A stretch of DNA of 64,000 nt from Duganella flavida (GTDB lineage Bacteria > Pseudomonadota > Gammaproteobacteria > Burkholderiales > Burkholderiaceae_D), in NCBI RefSeq assembly GCF_009857445.1, contig NZ_WWCN01000001.1:463704-527703 (forward strand). The letters are read 5' to 3'. Below, in pieces: positions 19,473 to 28,776 of this stretch. The translations under genes and the position numbers were made by a program. The first letter of the stretch is position 1. The number at the start of each line of letters is the position of its first letter. The notes below the pieces were generated by a model. It was not told the origin of the DNA, searched no databases, and saw only the letters and a program-made list of their open reading frames with translations.

Positions 19473-20555
19473 ATGGCCATGATTCCCACCACCATCCTCA
19501 CCGGCTTCCTCGGCGCCGGCAAGACCACCCTGCTCAACCGCATCCTGCAGGAAGATCACGGCATGCGCATTGCTGTGATCGAAAACGAATTCGGCCAGGA
19601 AAATATCGACAATGAAATCCTGGTGCAGGACACCGGCGAGCAAATCGTGGAAATGAACAACGGCTGCATCTGCTGCACCGTGCGTGGCGATTTGATCGTA
19701 GCGCTGGGCAACCTGGCGCAAAAGCGCGAAGCCGGCGAAATCCAGTTCGACCGCGTGGTGATCGAAACCACCGGTCTGGCCAATCCAGGCCCGGTGGCGC
19801 AGACCTTCTTCGTCGACGAGGAAGTGGGCACTCACTACATGCTTGACGCCGTGGTTACCGTAGTCGATGCCCGCCACGCCATGGACCAGCTGGACCAGAA
19901 CGAGGAAGCCCAGCGCCAGGTCGGTTTCGCCGACAAGCTGCTGCTGTCCAAGACCGACCTGGTGACGCCGGAACAACTGGCCGTGCTGACCGCCCGCCTG
20001 AGCCGCATCAACCCGCGCGCACCGATCAGCAAATCCGATTTCGGCCGTGCCCCGATCAGCGAAGTGCTGGACCTGAAAGGCTTCAACCTCAACGACAAGC
20101 TGGAGCTCGATCCAGACTTCCTGCTGACCGAGCAGACGCACGAGGAAGGCCATGTGCATGACGAGCACTGCGGCCACGAGCACCATCACCAGCATGACCA
20201 CGAACATGAGCATGGTGAGCACTGCGACCATCACGACCACCACCACGGCCACCACAGCGACGACATCGCCGCCTTTGTGTTCAAGAGCAACCGCCCGTTC
20301 GACACCGCCAAGCTGGACGAGTTCCTCGGCGGCCTGGTCAATGTCTACGGTCCTCGCATGCTGCGCTACAAAGGCGTATTGTTCATGCAGGACGCTGATC
20401 GCAAGGTAGTATTCCAGGGTGTGCACCAGATCATGGGCAGCGACCTCGGCGCCAAATGGGGAGAAAACGACGTTCGTGGCAGCAAAATGGTATTTATTGG
20501 CAAAAATCTGCCCAAAGACATCTTTATTAGCGGTTTAGAACAATGTCTGGTATAA
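19473..20555 (+). CDS. COG0523 (CobW/ZNG1-like) GTPase with His-rich metal-binding insert
   Basis: A 360-aa G3E-family GTPase and probable zinc chaperone. Walker A is GFLGAGKTTLLN, the metal-binding CxCC motif is in NNGCICCTVRGDL, and the guanine motif is LLSKTDL. Between the GTPase and the C-terminal CobW_C domain (residues about 225-265) lies a stretch with more than 20 His residues (for example HEHHHQHDHEHEHGEH). Starts MAMIP or MIP 6 nt later. It precedes a DksA lacking most zinc ligands, a pairing seen where zinc supply is managed. Confidence 0.9.
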   Translation: MAMIPTTILTGFLGAGKTTLLNRILQEDHGMRIAVIENEFGQENIDNEILVQDTGEQIVEMNNGCICCTVRGDLIVALGNLAQKREAGEIQFDRVVIETTGLANPGPVAQTFFVDEEVGTHYMLDAVVTVVDARHAMDQLDQNEEAQRQVGFADKLLLSKTDLVTPEQLAVLTARLSRINPRAPISKSDFGRAPISEVLDLKGFNLNDKLELDPDFLLTEQTHEEGHVHDEHCGHEHHHQHDHEHEHGEHCDHHDHHHGHHSDDIAAFVFKSNRPFDTAKLDEFLGGLVNVYGPRMLRYKGVLFMQDADRKVVFQGVHQIMGSDLGAKWGENDVRGSKMVFIGKNLPKDIFISGLEQCLV

Positions 20556-20624
20556 ACTATCCGGGTTTTACAAATCCGGGCTGATTAATGTTCCCACTCT
20601 GTCGTATCGAAGGTAAGCGAAGTT

Positions 20625-21071
20625 ATGACCAAAACTAATAAATCGACCCCCGCAGCCGCTGAGCGCATCCTGACCGAAGAAGAAATTCTGAAGATGGACG
20701 ACAAGGATTACATGAATCCTGCACAGATGGCTTTCTTCAAGGCGAAGCTGCAGTTGCTGGAAAAAGAGCTGCTGAAAAACGCCGGCGAAACCACCGAACA
20801 CCTGCGCGAAACCGTGCTGGTGCCGGATCCGGCCGACCGCGCCACCATCGAAGAAGAGCACGCGCTGGAACTGCGCACCCGTGACCGCGAGCGCAAGCTG
20901 CTGAAAAAAGTTCAGCAGTCGATCGTGGCAATCGACAACAACGACTACGGCTGGTGCGAAGAAACCGGCGAGCCGATCGGCATTCCACGCCTGATCGCCC
21001 GTCCGACCGCGACCCTGTCGCTGGAAGCCCAGCAGCGCCGCGAACTGAAGCAAAAGCTGTACGGCGACTAA
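20625..21071 (+). CDS. dksA: RNA polymerase-binding transcription factor DksA (zinc-finger-depleted form)
   Basis: Binds the RNA polymerase secondary channel and potentiates ppGpp. 148 aa. The coiled-coil tip DxxDxA is present (DPADRA, residues 68-73). The zinc finger is reduced: only Cys111 remains (GWCEETGEPIG), with Thr114, Ser132 and Ala135 where the other three Cys of E. coli DksA would be. This single-Cys form still folds in other proteobacteria and is less zinc-dependent. Followed by a strong terminator. Confidence 0.95.
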   Translation: MTKTNKSTPAAAERILTEEEILKMDDKDYMNPAQMAFFKAKLQLLEKELLKNAGETTEHLRETVLVPDPADRATIEEEHALELRTRDRERKLLKKVQQSIVAIDNNDYGWCEETGEPIGIPRLIARPTATLSLEAQQRRELKQKLYGD

Positions 21072-21091
21072 TCCCGCCGGTTCCACAAAAA

Positions 21092-21121
21092 AGCACGCGC
21101 CTGACCCCGCGTGCTTTTTTT
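21092..21121 (+). terminator. Rho-independent terminator after dksA
   Basis: Stem AGCACGCG / CGCGTGCT with a 7-nt loop, followed by a T7-8 tract; it ends about 20 bp before the next start codon. Confidence 0.92.
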
Positions 21122-21140
21122 ACGGCTACACTATGCTGCT

Positions 21141-22439
21141 ATGGGATTGTTTTCTATCTTCAAGAAAGCCGACACGCTGCCGCCGCTCACCGACGATGAG
21201 CAGGCGCGGCTGGCCGCCAATAGCGAAGCCGAGCGCCAGAGCCAGGCCGCGCGCCAACGCGAGATCGCCCGTGCCACGGCGATGAAAATAGACGCCATCG
21301 AATCGGCCATGGCGGCTGACATTTTCAATTTGCCGGAACCAGCCTGGGGCAGCCAGCGGCCGCCGCGCCCGCAGCGAGAAGCCGGCAATGACGATGACCT
21401 CGGCGACATCGCCACCACCCTGCTGCTGGCCGACGAAGCGCTGCCGCTGGCCAGCGCCGACGACAACGCCCCGGCAGTGGAAGAAATCGCCATCCTGTAC
21501 GCCAATGGCCAAAGCGCGGTGGCGCAGCAGATGCTGGCCGAGGCCGTCGCCGCTACCAGCGGTAGCAACGGCGACCGCAGCGCCTGGTGGATGCTGTTCG
21601 ACTTGTATCAAGTCAGCGGCCAGCAGGACGCTTTCGACAACCTGTCGATCGACTACGCCAGCACGTTCGAAACCTCGCCGCCGCCATGGCACGCGCCCTC
21701 GGCCGCCACATCGAGCTGGGCCGGCCTGACTCCGACCGAATCCTTCAGCGGCGTGCTGGGCCCGCACATCGCGCCGCAGCTGGAGCGCCTGCGCCAGCTG
21801 GCCGGCGACAATCCCGTGCTGCGGCTGGAATTCACCCGGGTGGCGGCGGTGAGCGCCGACGGTGCGGTGCTGCTGCTGGACACGCTGCGCCAGCTGCAAC
21901 AACAGCAGCGCGAGCTGATCCTGGTGGGCGCCGCCGCGCTGACGGCGCAAATCCGCAGCAGCCTGACCATCGGCCGCCGCGACGAGGGCGAGGCGGTCTG
22001 GCTGCTGTTGCTGGAACTGCTGCAGCTGCAAAACCGCGAGAAGGAATTCGAGCAGCTCAGCATGGATTACTGCGTGACGTTTGAAGTGTCGCCGCCCTCG
22101 TTCACGCCGCCGCACAAGGTGGCCATGGCACCGGCGCAACACCTGCCAGCCGCGCCCGACCGCTTCATGTTGCCGCCGATCATAGAACATCAACTTGGCG
22201 CTTTACTGCCGGCCATCCAGCAGTATGCTGGGCAGTATCCAGCGCTGGTGTTCGACTGCTCGCGCCTGACGCGCATCGACTATGCTTGCGCCATTCAGCT
22301 ACACTCTGCATTGCAGGAACTGGCCGCCGGCACAGAGGGCCGCAAGATTGCCTTCCGCGACGTCAATCATCTGGTCACCGCGCTGCTGCGATTGCTGGGC
22401 TACGCCAACCTGGCAAGAATCTATCCCCACAAGTACTGA
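21141..22439 (+). CDS. STAS-domain-like protein of unknown function
   Basis: A 432-aa acidic protein with no signal peptide. Residues 1-70 (MGLFSIFKKADTLPPLTDDE onward) are a charged helix. Residues 100-200 resemble the FimV/TPR-type segment (VAQQMLAEAVAATSG, WWMLFDLYQVSGQQDAFDNL). Two STAS-like halves follow, one near 205-320 (RLEFTRVAAVSADGAVLLLDTLRQL) and one at the C-terminus (LVFDCSRLTRIDYACAIQLHSAL and IAFRDVNHLVTALLRLLGY). The stretch FDNLSIDYASTFETSPP recurs as FEQLSMDYCVTFEVSPP, so the gene carries an internal duplication. It lies directly upstream of hslV. Confidence 0.7.
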   Translation: MGLFSIFKKADTLPPLTDDEQARLAANSEAERQSQAARQREIARATAMKIDAIESAMAADIFNLPEPAWGSQRPPRPQREAGNDDDLGDIATTLLLADEALPLASADDNAPAVEEIAILYANGQSAVAQQMLAEAVAATSGSNGDRSAWWMLFDLYQVSGQQDAFDNLSIDYASTFETSPPPWHAPSAATSSWAGLTPTESFSGVLGPHIAPQLERLRQLAGDNPVLRLEFTRVAAVSADGAVLLLDTLRQLQQQQRELILVGAAALTAQIRSSLTIGRRDEGEAVWLLLLELLQLQNREKEFEQLSMDYCVTFEVSPPSFTPPHKVAMAPAQHLPAAPDRFMLPPIIEHQLGALLPAIQQYAGQYPALVFDCSRLTRIDYACAIQLHSALQELAAGTEGRKIAFRDVNHLVTALLRLLGYANLARIYPHKY

Positions 22440-22508
22440 CTTGCATTTTTAGTTTCCAGCCCCACTTTTCAGTCTTGAGGCAGTCTGCATCATTACTTTG
22501 AGGTCACT

Positions 22509-23047
22509 ATGGAACAATTTCACGGCACCACCATCCTGTGCGTGCGCCGCGGCAAGCAAGTCGCGCTGGGCGGCGACGGCCAGGTAACGCTGGGCAATAT
22601 CGTCATGAAGGGCACGGCCCGCAAGGTGCGCAAGGTCTACCAGGGCAAAGTCCTGGTCGGTTTCGCCGGCGGCACCGCCGACGCCTTTACCCTGCTCGAC
22701 CGCTTCGAAGGCAAGCTGGAAAAACACCAGGGCAACCTGCTGCGCGCTTCGGTCGAACTGGCCAAGGACTGGCGCACCGACCGCGTGCTGCGCCGCCTGG
22801 AAGCGATGCTGCTGGTGGCGGATGCCGAGTCCACGCTGGTGATCACCGGCAACGGCGACGTGCTGGAGCCAGAAGACGGCGTCGGCGCCATCGGCTCGGG
22901 CGGCAGCTACGCCCAGTCGGCCGCCAAGGCGCTGGTAGAGAACACGGAACTGTCGCCGTCGGAGGTGGTCAAAAAATCGCTGACCATTGCCGGGGAGCTG
23001 TGCATCTACACCAATATGAACCACATCATTGAGACACTGGATCCAGC

Positions 23048-23051
<4 letters not shown>
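22509..23051 (+). CDS. hslV: ATP-dependent protease peptidase subunit HslV
   Basis: Proteolytic core of the HslUV (ClpQY) protease, a dodecamer. 180 aa. The mature N-terminus [23 protein letters not shown] follows MEQFHG, so the catalytic N-terminal Thr is exposed after processing. [14 protein letters not shown] is also conserved. ATGA overlap with hslU couples the two subunits. Confidence 0.97.
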
Positions 23052-24382
<1,331 letters not shown>

Positions 24383-24393
24383 CCGCGAGCTGT

Positions 24394-24429
24394 AAAAAAC
24401 CTTCGGCGGGCGCCGGTCGTGGCGCCCGC
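24394..24429 (-). terminator. Rho-independent terminator of the minus-strand OMP gene
   Basis: Read on the minus strand: stem GCGGGCGCC / GGCGCCCGC with a 6-nt loop, then TTTTTT after six bases. It sits between hslU and the OMP gene and could also slow hslU transcription. Confidence 0.7.
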
Positions 24430-24436
24430 TCTCCGG

Positions 24437-25009
24437 TTAAAAGTTGTAACGCAAGCCGGTGCCCAGCGTCGGCTTGGTGTTCTTTTCGTATGGGTTCAGC
24501 TTGATCGGCATATAGCTCACGTCGACCGTCAGCGACACATTCGGATTCAGCTTGTAGGCCACACCCACGCCTGCCGTCAGGCCGGGGTGATCGTAGGGGT
24601 GGCTCTGGGCGGCATAGCGGAAGCTGGTGGTGGCCCGAGCGTAGTTGGCGCCCAGCCGGCTGGTCAGCGACCAATTGTCATCCAGCTTGAGCGCGGTGGT
24701 CCAGTTCAGGCCCACGCCGCTGGCGCGCACCGCGTCGCCGCCGTAGTAACCAAAGTCATTCATCCGGACCAGCTTGGTCTCCGTCCCCAGCGTGAACACC
24801 ATCAACTCCAACGCATGCGTTTGCGGCAGGCCGAACAGCGTATTGCTGCCGAAGTTGTAGCCGGCGTAGGCGCGCACCAGGCTGCTGTTGTTGCTGAATT
24901 GCGTGCCGACGTCGGCGCCCACATAGGCCGGCGACTGGTCGGCGCCGAACACACTGCCGCAGGCTGCGGCGATCATCATGGCGCACAACGCCTTCATCTT
25001 GTTCAACAT
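24437..25009 (-). CDS. Small outer-membrane beta-barrel protein
   Basis: A 190-aa protein with a signal peptide (MLNKMKALCAMMIAAACGSVFGAD) and alternating hydrophobic strands (AYVGADVGTQFSNNSSLVRAYAGYNF; LTAGVGVAYKLNPNVSLTVDVSYMPI), ending in the BAM signal GTGLRYNF. It resembles 8-strand OmpA/OmpX-like barrels. The ATG at 25009 has GGAG 8 nt upstream. Ligand or role unknown. It is divergent from the XRE regulator, whose operator lies about 95 bp upstream. Confidence 0.82.
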   Translation of the reverse strand: MLNKMKALCAMMIAAACGSVFGADQSPAYVGADVGTQFSNNSSLVRAYAGYNFGSNTLFGLPQTHALELMVFTLGTETKLVRMNDFGYYGGDAVRASGVGLNWTTALKLDDNWSLTSRLGANYARATTSFRYAAQSHPYDHPGLTAGVGVAYKLNPNVSLTVDVSYMPIKLNPYEKNTKPTLGTGLRYNF

Positions 25010-25100
25010 CTTTACTCCGTTCGTGGTAACGGAATGAGTATCCCCCACTTCGGTTGGATGTACTACCCAATTATTCCAAAGCCAGGTTTCCACGACAGAG

Positions 25101-25119
25101 AGTATCGTGTTACGATACT
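25101..25119. promoter_or_regulatory. Perfect 19-bp palindrome, probable XRE operator
   Basis: AGTATCG-TGTTA-CGATACT, 25 bp upstream of the XRE regulator's ATG. TACGAT inside it may serve as the -10, so binding would block transcription. The site lies between divergent OMP and regulator genes, consistent with autorepression (inference). Confidence 0.6.
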
Positions 25120-25143
25120 TTTATCTTTTTAATAAGGCGCAAT

Positions 25144-25887
25144 ATGAGCTCACCGGAATTGCTGCTGCAAGTGTTGCGGACCCAGATGCGGGCCGCAGGC
25201 GTGACCTACAAAATGCTGGCGGAACGGATTGCGATGAGCGAGTCCAGCGTCAAGCGCATGTTCGGGCAACAGGACATGTCACTGTCGCGGCTGGCGCAAA
25301 TCTGCAAGGCGGCGGGGGTGCCGATGGAGGATGTGCTGCGCGGCGCGGCCGACGCCACGCCGCAGGCGGACCGCCTCACGCTGACGCAGGAAAAGTCGCT
25401 GCTGGCCAATCCCAAGCTGCTGCTGATGGCAATCAGCTGCCTCGGCCACTGGACGCTGGAGCAAGTGCTGGAAACCTACGAGCTGACCGAGCCGGAATGC
25501 ATCATGCTGCTGGCCGAGCTGGACCGGTTGGGCTTGATCGAACTGAAGCCGCTGAACCGCTACCGCCTGCGCGTCTCCAACGCCTTCCGCTGGCTGCCAG
25601 ACGGCCCGGTGCAGCAATTCTTCCGCGACCATGTGGTGGACGATTACTTCGGCGGCAGCTTCGACGGCGCTGGCGAAACCCTGCTGTGCCTGCCCGCGCG
25701 CCTGTCCGCGCCCAGTGCGCAGGAACTGGTCGGGCGCATCCAGCAACTGTCCGGCGAACTGGCCCGCCTGCACCAGGGCGACCGCCGCCTGGCACCACAA
25801 GAGCGCGACGGCTTCACCCTGCTGATCGGCTTCCGCTCCTGGGAATTCGCCGCCTTTACCGCGCTGCGCCGCAGCCCTACCAAATAG
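25144..25887 (+). CDS. XRE family transcriptional regulator
   Basis: A 247-aa regulator. The N-terminal Cro/C1-type HTH is at residues 4-65 (LLLQVLRTQMRAAGVTYKML, then SVKRMFGQQDMSLSRLAQIC). The C-terminal 170 residues carry a winged-helix-like segment (LEQVLETYELTEPECIMLLAELDRLGLIELK) and an acidic tail. Effector unknown. The start at 25144 is right after the AGTATCG palindrome and a short AT-rich stretch. It overlaps the convergent patatin gene by 11 bp. Confidence 0.85.
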   Translation: MSSPELLLQVLRTQMRAAGVTYKMLAERIAMSESSVKRMFGQQDMSLSRLAQICKAAGVPMEDVLRGAADATPQADRLTLTQEKSLLANPKLLLMAISCLGHWTLEQVLETYELTEPECIMLLAELDRLGLIELKPLNRYRLRVSNAFRWLPDGPVQQFFRDHVVDDYFGGSFDGAGETLLCLPARLSAPSAQELVGRIQQLSGELARLHQGDRRLAPQERDGFTLLIGFRSWEFAAFTALRRSPTK

Positions 25888-28117
25888 GGCCGAGGAACAG
25901 GTAGGCGCTGCTCTTGCCGGCTTTGGTGGTGCCCGCGCCGAAGTACAGTGGGCCGAAGCGCGTGTCGACGGCGAAGAAGCCGCTGGCTGCTTGTTTCAGC
26001 GAGCCCCAGCGCAGCGGGTCGCTCGGGCTGTAGGCGCCGCCTGCTTCCAGGGAGAAGCCCAGCCGCACATCGCCGCCCAGCGCGGCCGGCATGGCGCCGA
26101 TGCTGCGCGCCATCACCACCCGTCCCAGCAAGGTGCTGGTGCCCACCACTGAATCCGGTGTGGTGCCCGATAAGCGCAGGAAGCCGCCCAGATTGTTGCT
26201 CTCCGCCCCGCCCTGGCTGCGCGCCCACTCTGTGTAGACATGGCCGGCCCAGCGCCCGGTGTGGAAGGCTTCCATGGCTTTCACCTGCTGCTGCGCCGGT
26301 ACTGAAGAAGTCTCGCTGCGGTTCTTGTTCAGCGCACGCTGCCAATCCAGGCTAAACAAGGTGCCGCGCGTCGGGAAGGCGATCGAGTCCAGCGTATCGA
26401 CGTTGAAGGCCAGCGCCTGCACCGTCTGCGATACGCGCTGCTTGGTCAGGTCTTCCGGAATCGACCAGTGCGCGTCGCCGACCTGGCGCGACACCGTGTA
26501 GCGCAAATCGCCCCAGCGTCCCAGCTGCCGCCCCAGCGCTACCGAAGCGCCGGTGTATGCGTAGGCATAACGGGCCTGGCGGAAGCCGGTGGCGTTAAAC
26601 ACATCGGTTGCACCCGATGTATATTCCAGCGCCGGTGCCGCGTACCATTGCGAGCCAGCGCCCAGCGGCTGCCAGAACTGCGTGCCGAGGACGCGTGTGG
26701 TGCCGACGCTGGCCACCGTGCGCAACTCGGCGCCCCAGTCGTTGAGCGACGACAGCACGTGCATGGCCTTCAGCTGGAAGGCGCTGTTGTCGCTGAAGTC
26801 ACTGTTCAACTCCAGGCCCACGCGCAAACGGCTATGCGCCCACTCGGCTTCGGTCGGTTTAATCAGCACGCTGCGGCCACTTTCATCGTCGCGCACTTCG
26901 GTCTCCACGCGCGACAAGTCGCCGCGCCCGAAAAGCAGATTGCCGGCCAGCGTGGCCTGCTCGCTGGTCACTTGCTGTCCCAGCTTCAAGCCGGTCTGCA
27001 CTTCCAGCTCCTTGGGATTGATGCGGCCACTCGGCGCCACTTCCAGCTTGGCCAGCTGCACCGGCTGGTCGATCGCTATCGGCGCTGAAGAACGCTTCAG
27101 CTCATACGCCGCATACTGCGCTTCCGGCAGCGCCAGCGCCACCAGTTTGGCGCTCATGGCGCGCACCGCCGCCTCGCCTTCTTTCATGGCGCGGTCGTGA
27201 CGTGCAAAATCAAGGAAGCCAATGCCGCCAAGGTCTGGTTGCAGCAGTACGTCGTTTGGCTTTAACTCTTTCAGCGAACGCTGGACGTTTTGCTCGGTCA
27301 GGATTTGCAGCATCTGCTGCGCTACGCTGACCGCGCTGACCAACTCCTTCTCCTGCGCCAGCGGCGTGCCGACGTTGACTGCGATGATGATGTCAGCACC
27401 CATCTCGCGCGCCACATCAACCGGCAAATTGCGCACCAAACCGCCGTCCACCAGCAAACGCTGATTGACGCGCACCGGCGCAAACACGCCAGGCACCGCC
27501 AGCGATGCGCGCATGGCGAGGAATAGCGGCGTGTCGTTGAGTTCCACCAGTTCACCGGTCACCAGATCGGAAGCGATGGAACGGAACGGCAGCTGCAAGA
27601 GATTGGCCGGCTTGTCGCGCGCGCCGGGCGGCAGCACGCGCGTCAGCGCCAGTTCCAGCGCCTCGTTGCCGGCGGCGGCAGGCGGTAGCGACACGCCATC
27701 CAGATGCGCGCCGAATTCAATCCGCGACGGTAGCAGCAAATCTTCCTCGCGGCGGCGATAGAACAGTTCATCGCGCGGCGGGCGGTCCGCCACCACGGCA
27801 TTCCAGTCGGTGCGCCGCACCAGCTGCTCCAGCTGATCGACCGAACTGCCGGCCGCATACGCGCCGCCCACCACACTGCCCATACTGGTGCCGACCACGA
27901 TGTCGACCGGGATACGCAATTCCTGCAAGGCGCGCAGCACGCCAATGTGGGCGAAGCCGCGCGCGCCGCCGCCCGACAGCACCAGTGCAATTTTCGGACG
28001 CGGCTTGATGGTCGCATCCGGCGCGACCGAGGTGGCGCCAGGCTGCTGCGCCGCCAACGCGGTAGACAAGAAAAAGCCGCAGCATAAAGCTGCGGCCAAG
28101 GTACGGAAGTAAGTCAT
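25877..28117 (-). CDS. PlpD-like patatin phospholipase with POTRA and outer-membrane barrel (type Vd autotransporter)
   Basis: A 746-aa secreted lipolytic enzyme that carries its own translocator. Signal peptide at 1-22 (AAALCCGFFLSTALAAQ). The patatin domain (about 41-235) has the oxyanion loop SGGGARGFAHIG, nucleophile Ser78 in GTSMGS and the catalytic Asp in LLVDGGLVRN. A single POTRA-like domain follows (about 335-410, IDQPVQLAKLEVAPSGRINPKELEV), then a BamA/TpsB-type barrel of about 320 residues ending LFLGPIW. Domain order matches PlpD of Pseudomonas. It starts 9 bp after gspC, so it may be read from the T2SS operon. Confidence 0.92.
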   Translation of the reverse strand: MTYFRTLAAALCCGFFLSTALAAQQPGATSVAPDATIKPRPKIALVLSGGGARGFAHIGVLRALQELRIPVDIVVGTSMGSVVGGAYAAGSSVDQLEQLVRRTDWNAVVADRPPRDELFYRRREEDLLLPSRIEFGAHLDGVSLPPAAAGNEALELALTRVLPPGARDKPANLLQLPFRSIASDLVTGELVELNDTPLFLAMRASLAVPGVFAPVRVNQRLLVDGGLVRNLPVDVAREMGADIIIAVNVGTPLAQEKELVSAVSVAQQMLQILTEQNVQRSLKELKPNDVLLQPDLGGIGFLDFARHDRAMKEGEAAVRAMSAKLVALALPEAQYAAYELKRSSAPIAIDQPVQLAKLEVAPSGRINPKELEVQTGLKLGQQVTSEQATLAGNLLFGRGDLSRVETEVRDDESGRSVLIKPTEAEWAHSRLRVGLELNSDFSDNSAFQLKAMHVLSSLNDWGAELRTVASVGTTRVLGTQFWQPLGAGSQWYAAPALEYTSGATDVFNATGFRQARYAYAYTGASVALGRQLGRWGDLRYTVSRQVGDAHWSIPEDLTKQRVSQTVQALAFNVDTLDSIAFPTRGTLFSLDWQRALNKNRSETSSVPAQQQVKAMEAFHTGRWAGHVYTEWARSQGGAESNNLGGFLRLSGTTPDSVVGTSTLLGRVVMARSIGAMPAALGGDVRLGFSLEAGGAYSPSDPLRWGSLKQAASGFFAVDTRFGPLYFGAGTTKAGKSSAYLFLGPIW

Positions 28118-28126
28118 GCGTTCTAC

Positions 28127-28765
28127 CTACTGGCGATCGTTGCTGGGGATGGGCGGTATGCCCATTGGCGCGATACCACGCTGTGGCGCGGATTGTGCAT
28201 TCTGCTGCGGCATGACGGGCGGCTGGCCCGGCGTCTGCTGGATTGAAGACGGCGCCGGGAACGATGGCGAGATCGGCGCCGCTTGCTGCGGCGGCTGCAC
28301 CACGGGCTGCGGCACGGTCGCAGGCAATGGGCCCATTTGGCCCGGCAGCGTGGCTGGACCGCTGGACACGCCTGCGTCGCTCGGCAACTCGATGCGTTTC
28401 ATCACGCCGCCCTCGGACAGCACCACATACTTCGGATACACCTCTTTGACGATCACACCAGGCACCACTTCCTTGCCGACCGCCAGCGCCACCGCCGGTT
28501 TGTTATCGACCGAGATAATGGCCGCGCTGTCCTCACCGCGCGCAGCAACCACGCCTTTCAGCTGGTAATTGCTGACCGCGACCACGCTCACTTGGCCGCC
28601 GAACAGGCCTTTGGCCGCATCGAGGTTGATACCCAGTGGCGGCGCTGGCGGCGGCGCGGCAATCGCGCGCTGCTGCGGTTTGAACAACTGCAGTCCCCAG
28701 TAAGCCAGCGATGCGGACAGCAGCACCACGGCGAGAACAGTTACGATTAAGGGCAAACGCTTCAT
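28127..28765 (-). CDS. gspC: Type II secretion system protein GspC
   Basis: Inner-membrane T2SS subunit that links the platform to the secretin. 212 aa: a TM helix at 5-25, then the HR domain (LFGGQVSVVAVSNYQLKGVVAAR, IISVDNKPAVALAVGKEVVPGVIVKEVYPKYVVLSEGG). The C-terminal 75 residues are Pro/Gln-rich with no PDZ or coiled coil, so this is the short form. Last T2SS gene of the cluster. ATG start at 28765, 11 bp downstream of gspF. Confidence 0.88.
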   Translation of the reverse strand: MKRLPLIVTVLAVVLLSASLAYWGLQLFKPQQRAIAAPPPAPPLGINLDAAKGLFGGQVSVVAVSNYQLKGVVAARGEDSAAIISVDNKPAVALAVGKEVVPGVIVKEVYPKYVVLSEGGVMKRIELPSDAGVSSGPATLPGQMGPLPATVPQPVVQPPQQAAPISPSFPAPSSIQQTPGQPPVMPQQNAQSAPQRGIAPMGIPPIPSNDRQ

Positions 28766-28776
28766 GGTGTCCTTTA

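Noticed and set aside
20140..20270. His-rich codon run as a possible tandem repeat or CRISPR-like array
   Set aside because: It is in frame within the COG0523 gene and encodes the expected metal-binding insert; no regular spacers. No CRISPR array was found anywhere in the window.
20565..20590. ATCCGGG direct repeats between the COG0523 gene and dksA as a terminator
   Set aside because: The repeats are in the same orientation and do not form a stable stem; no T tract.
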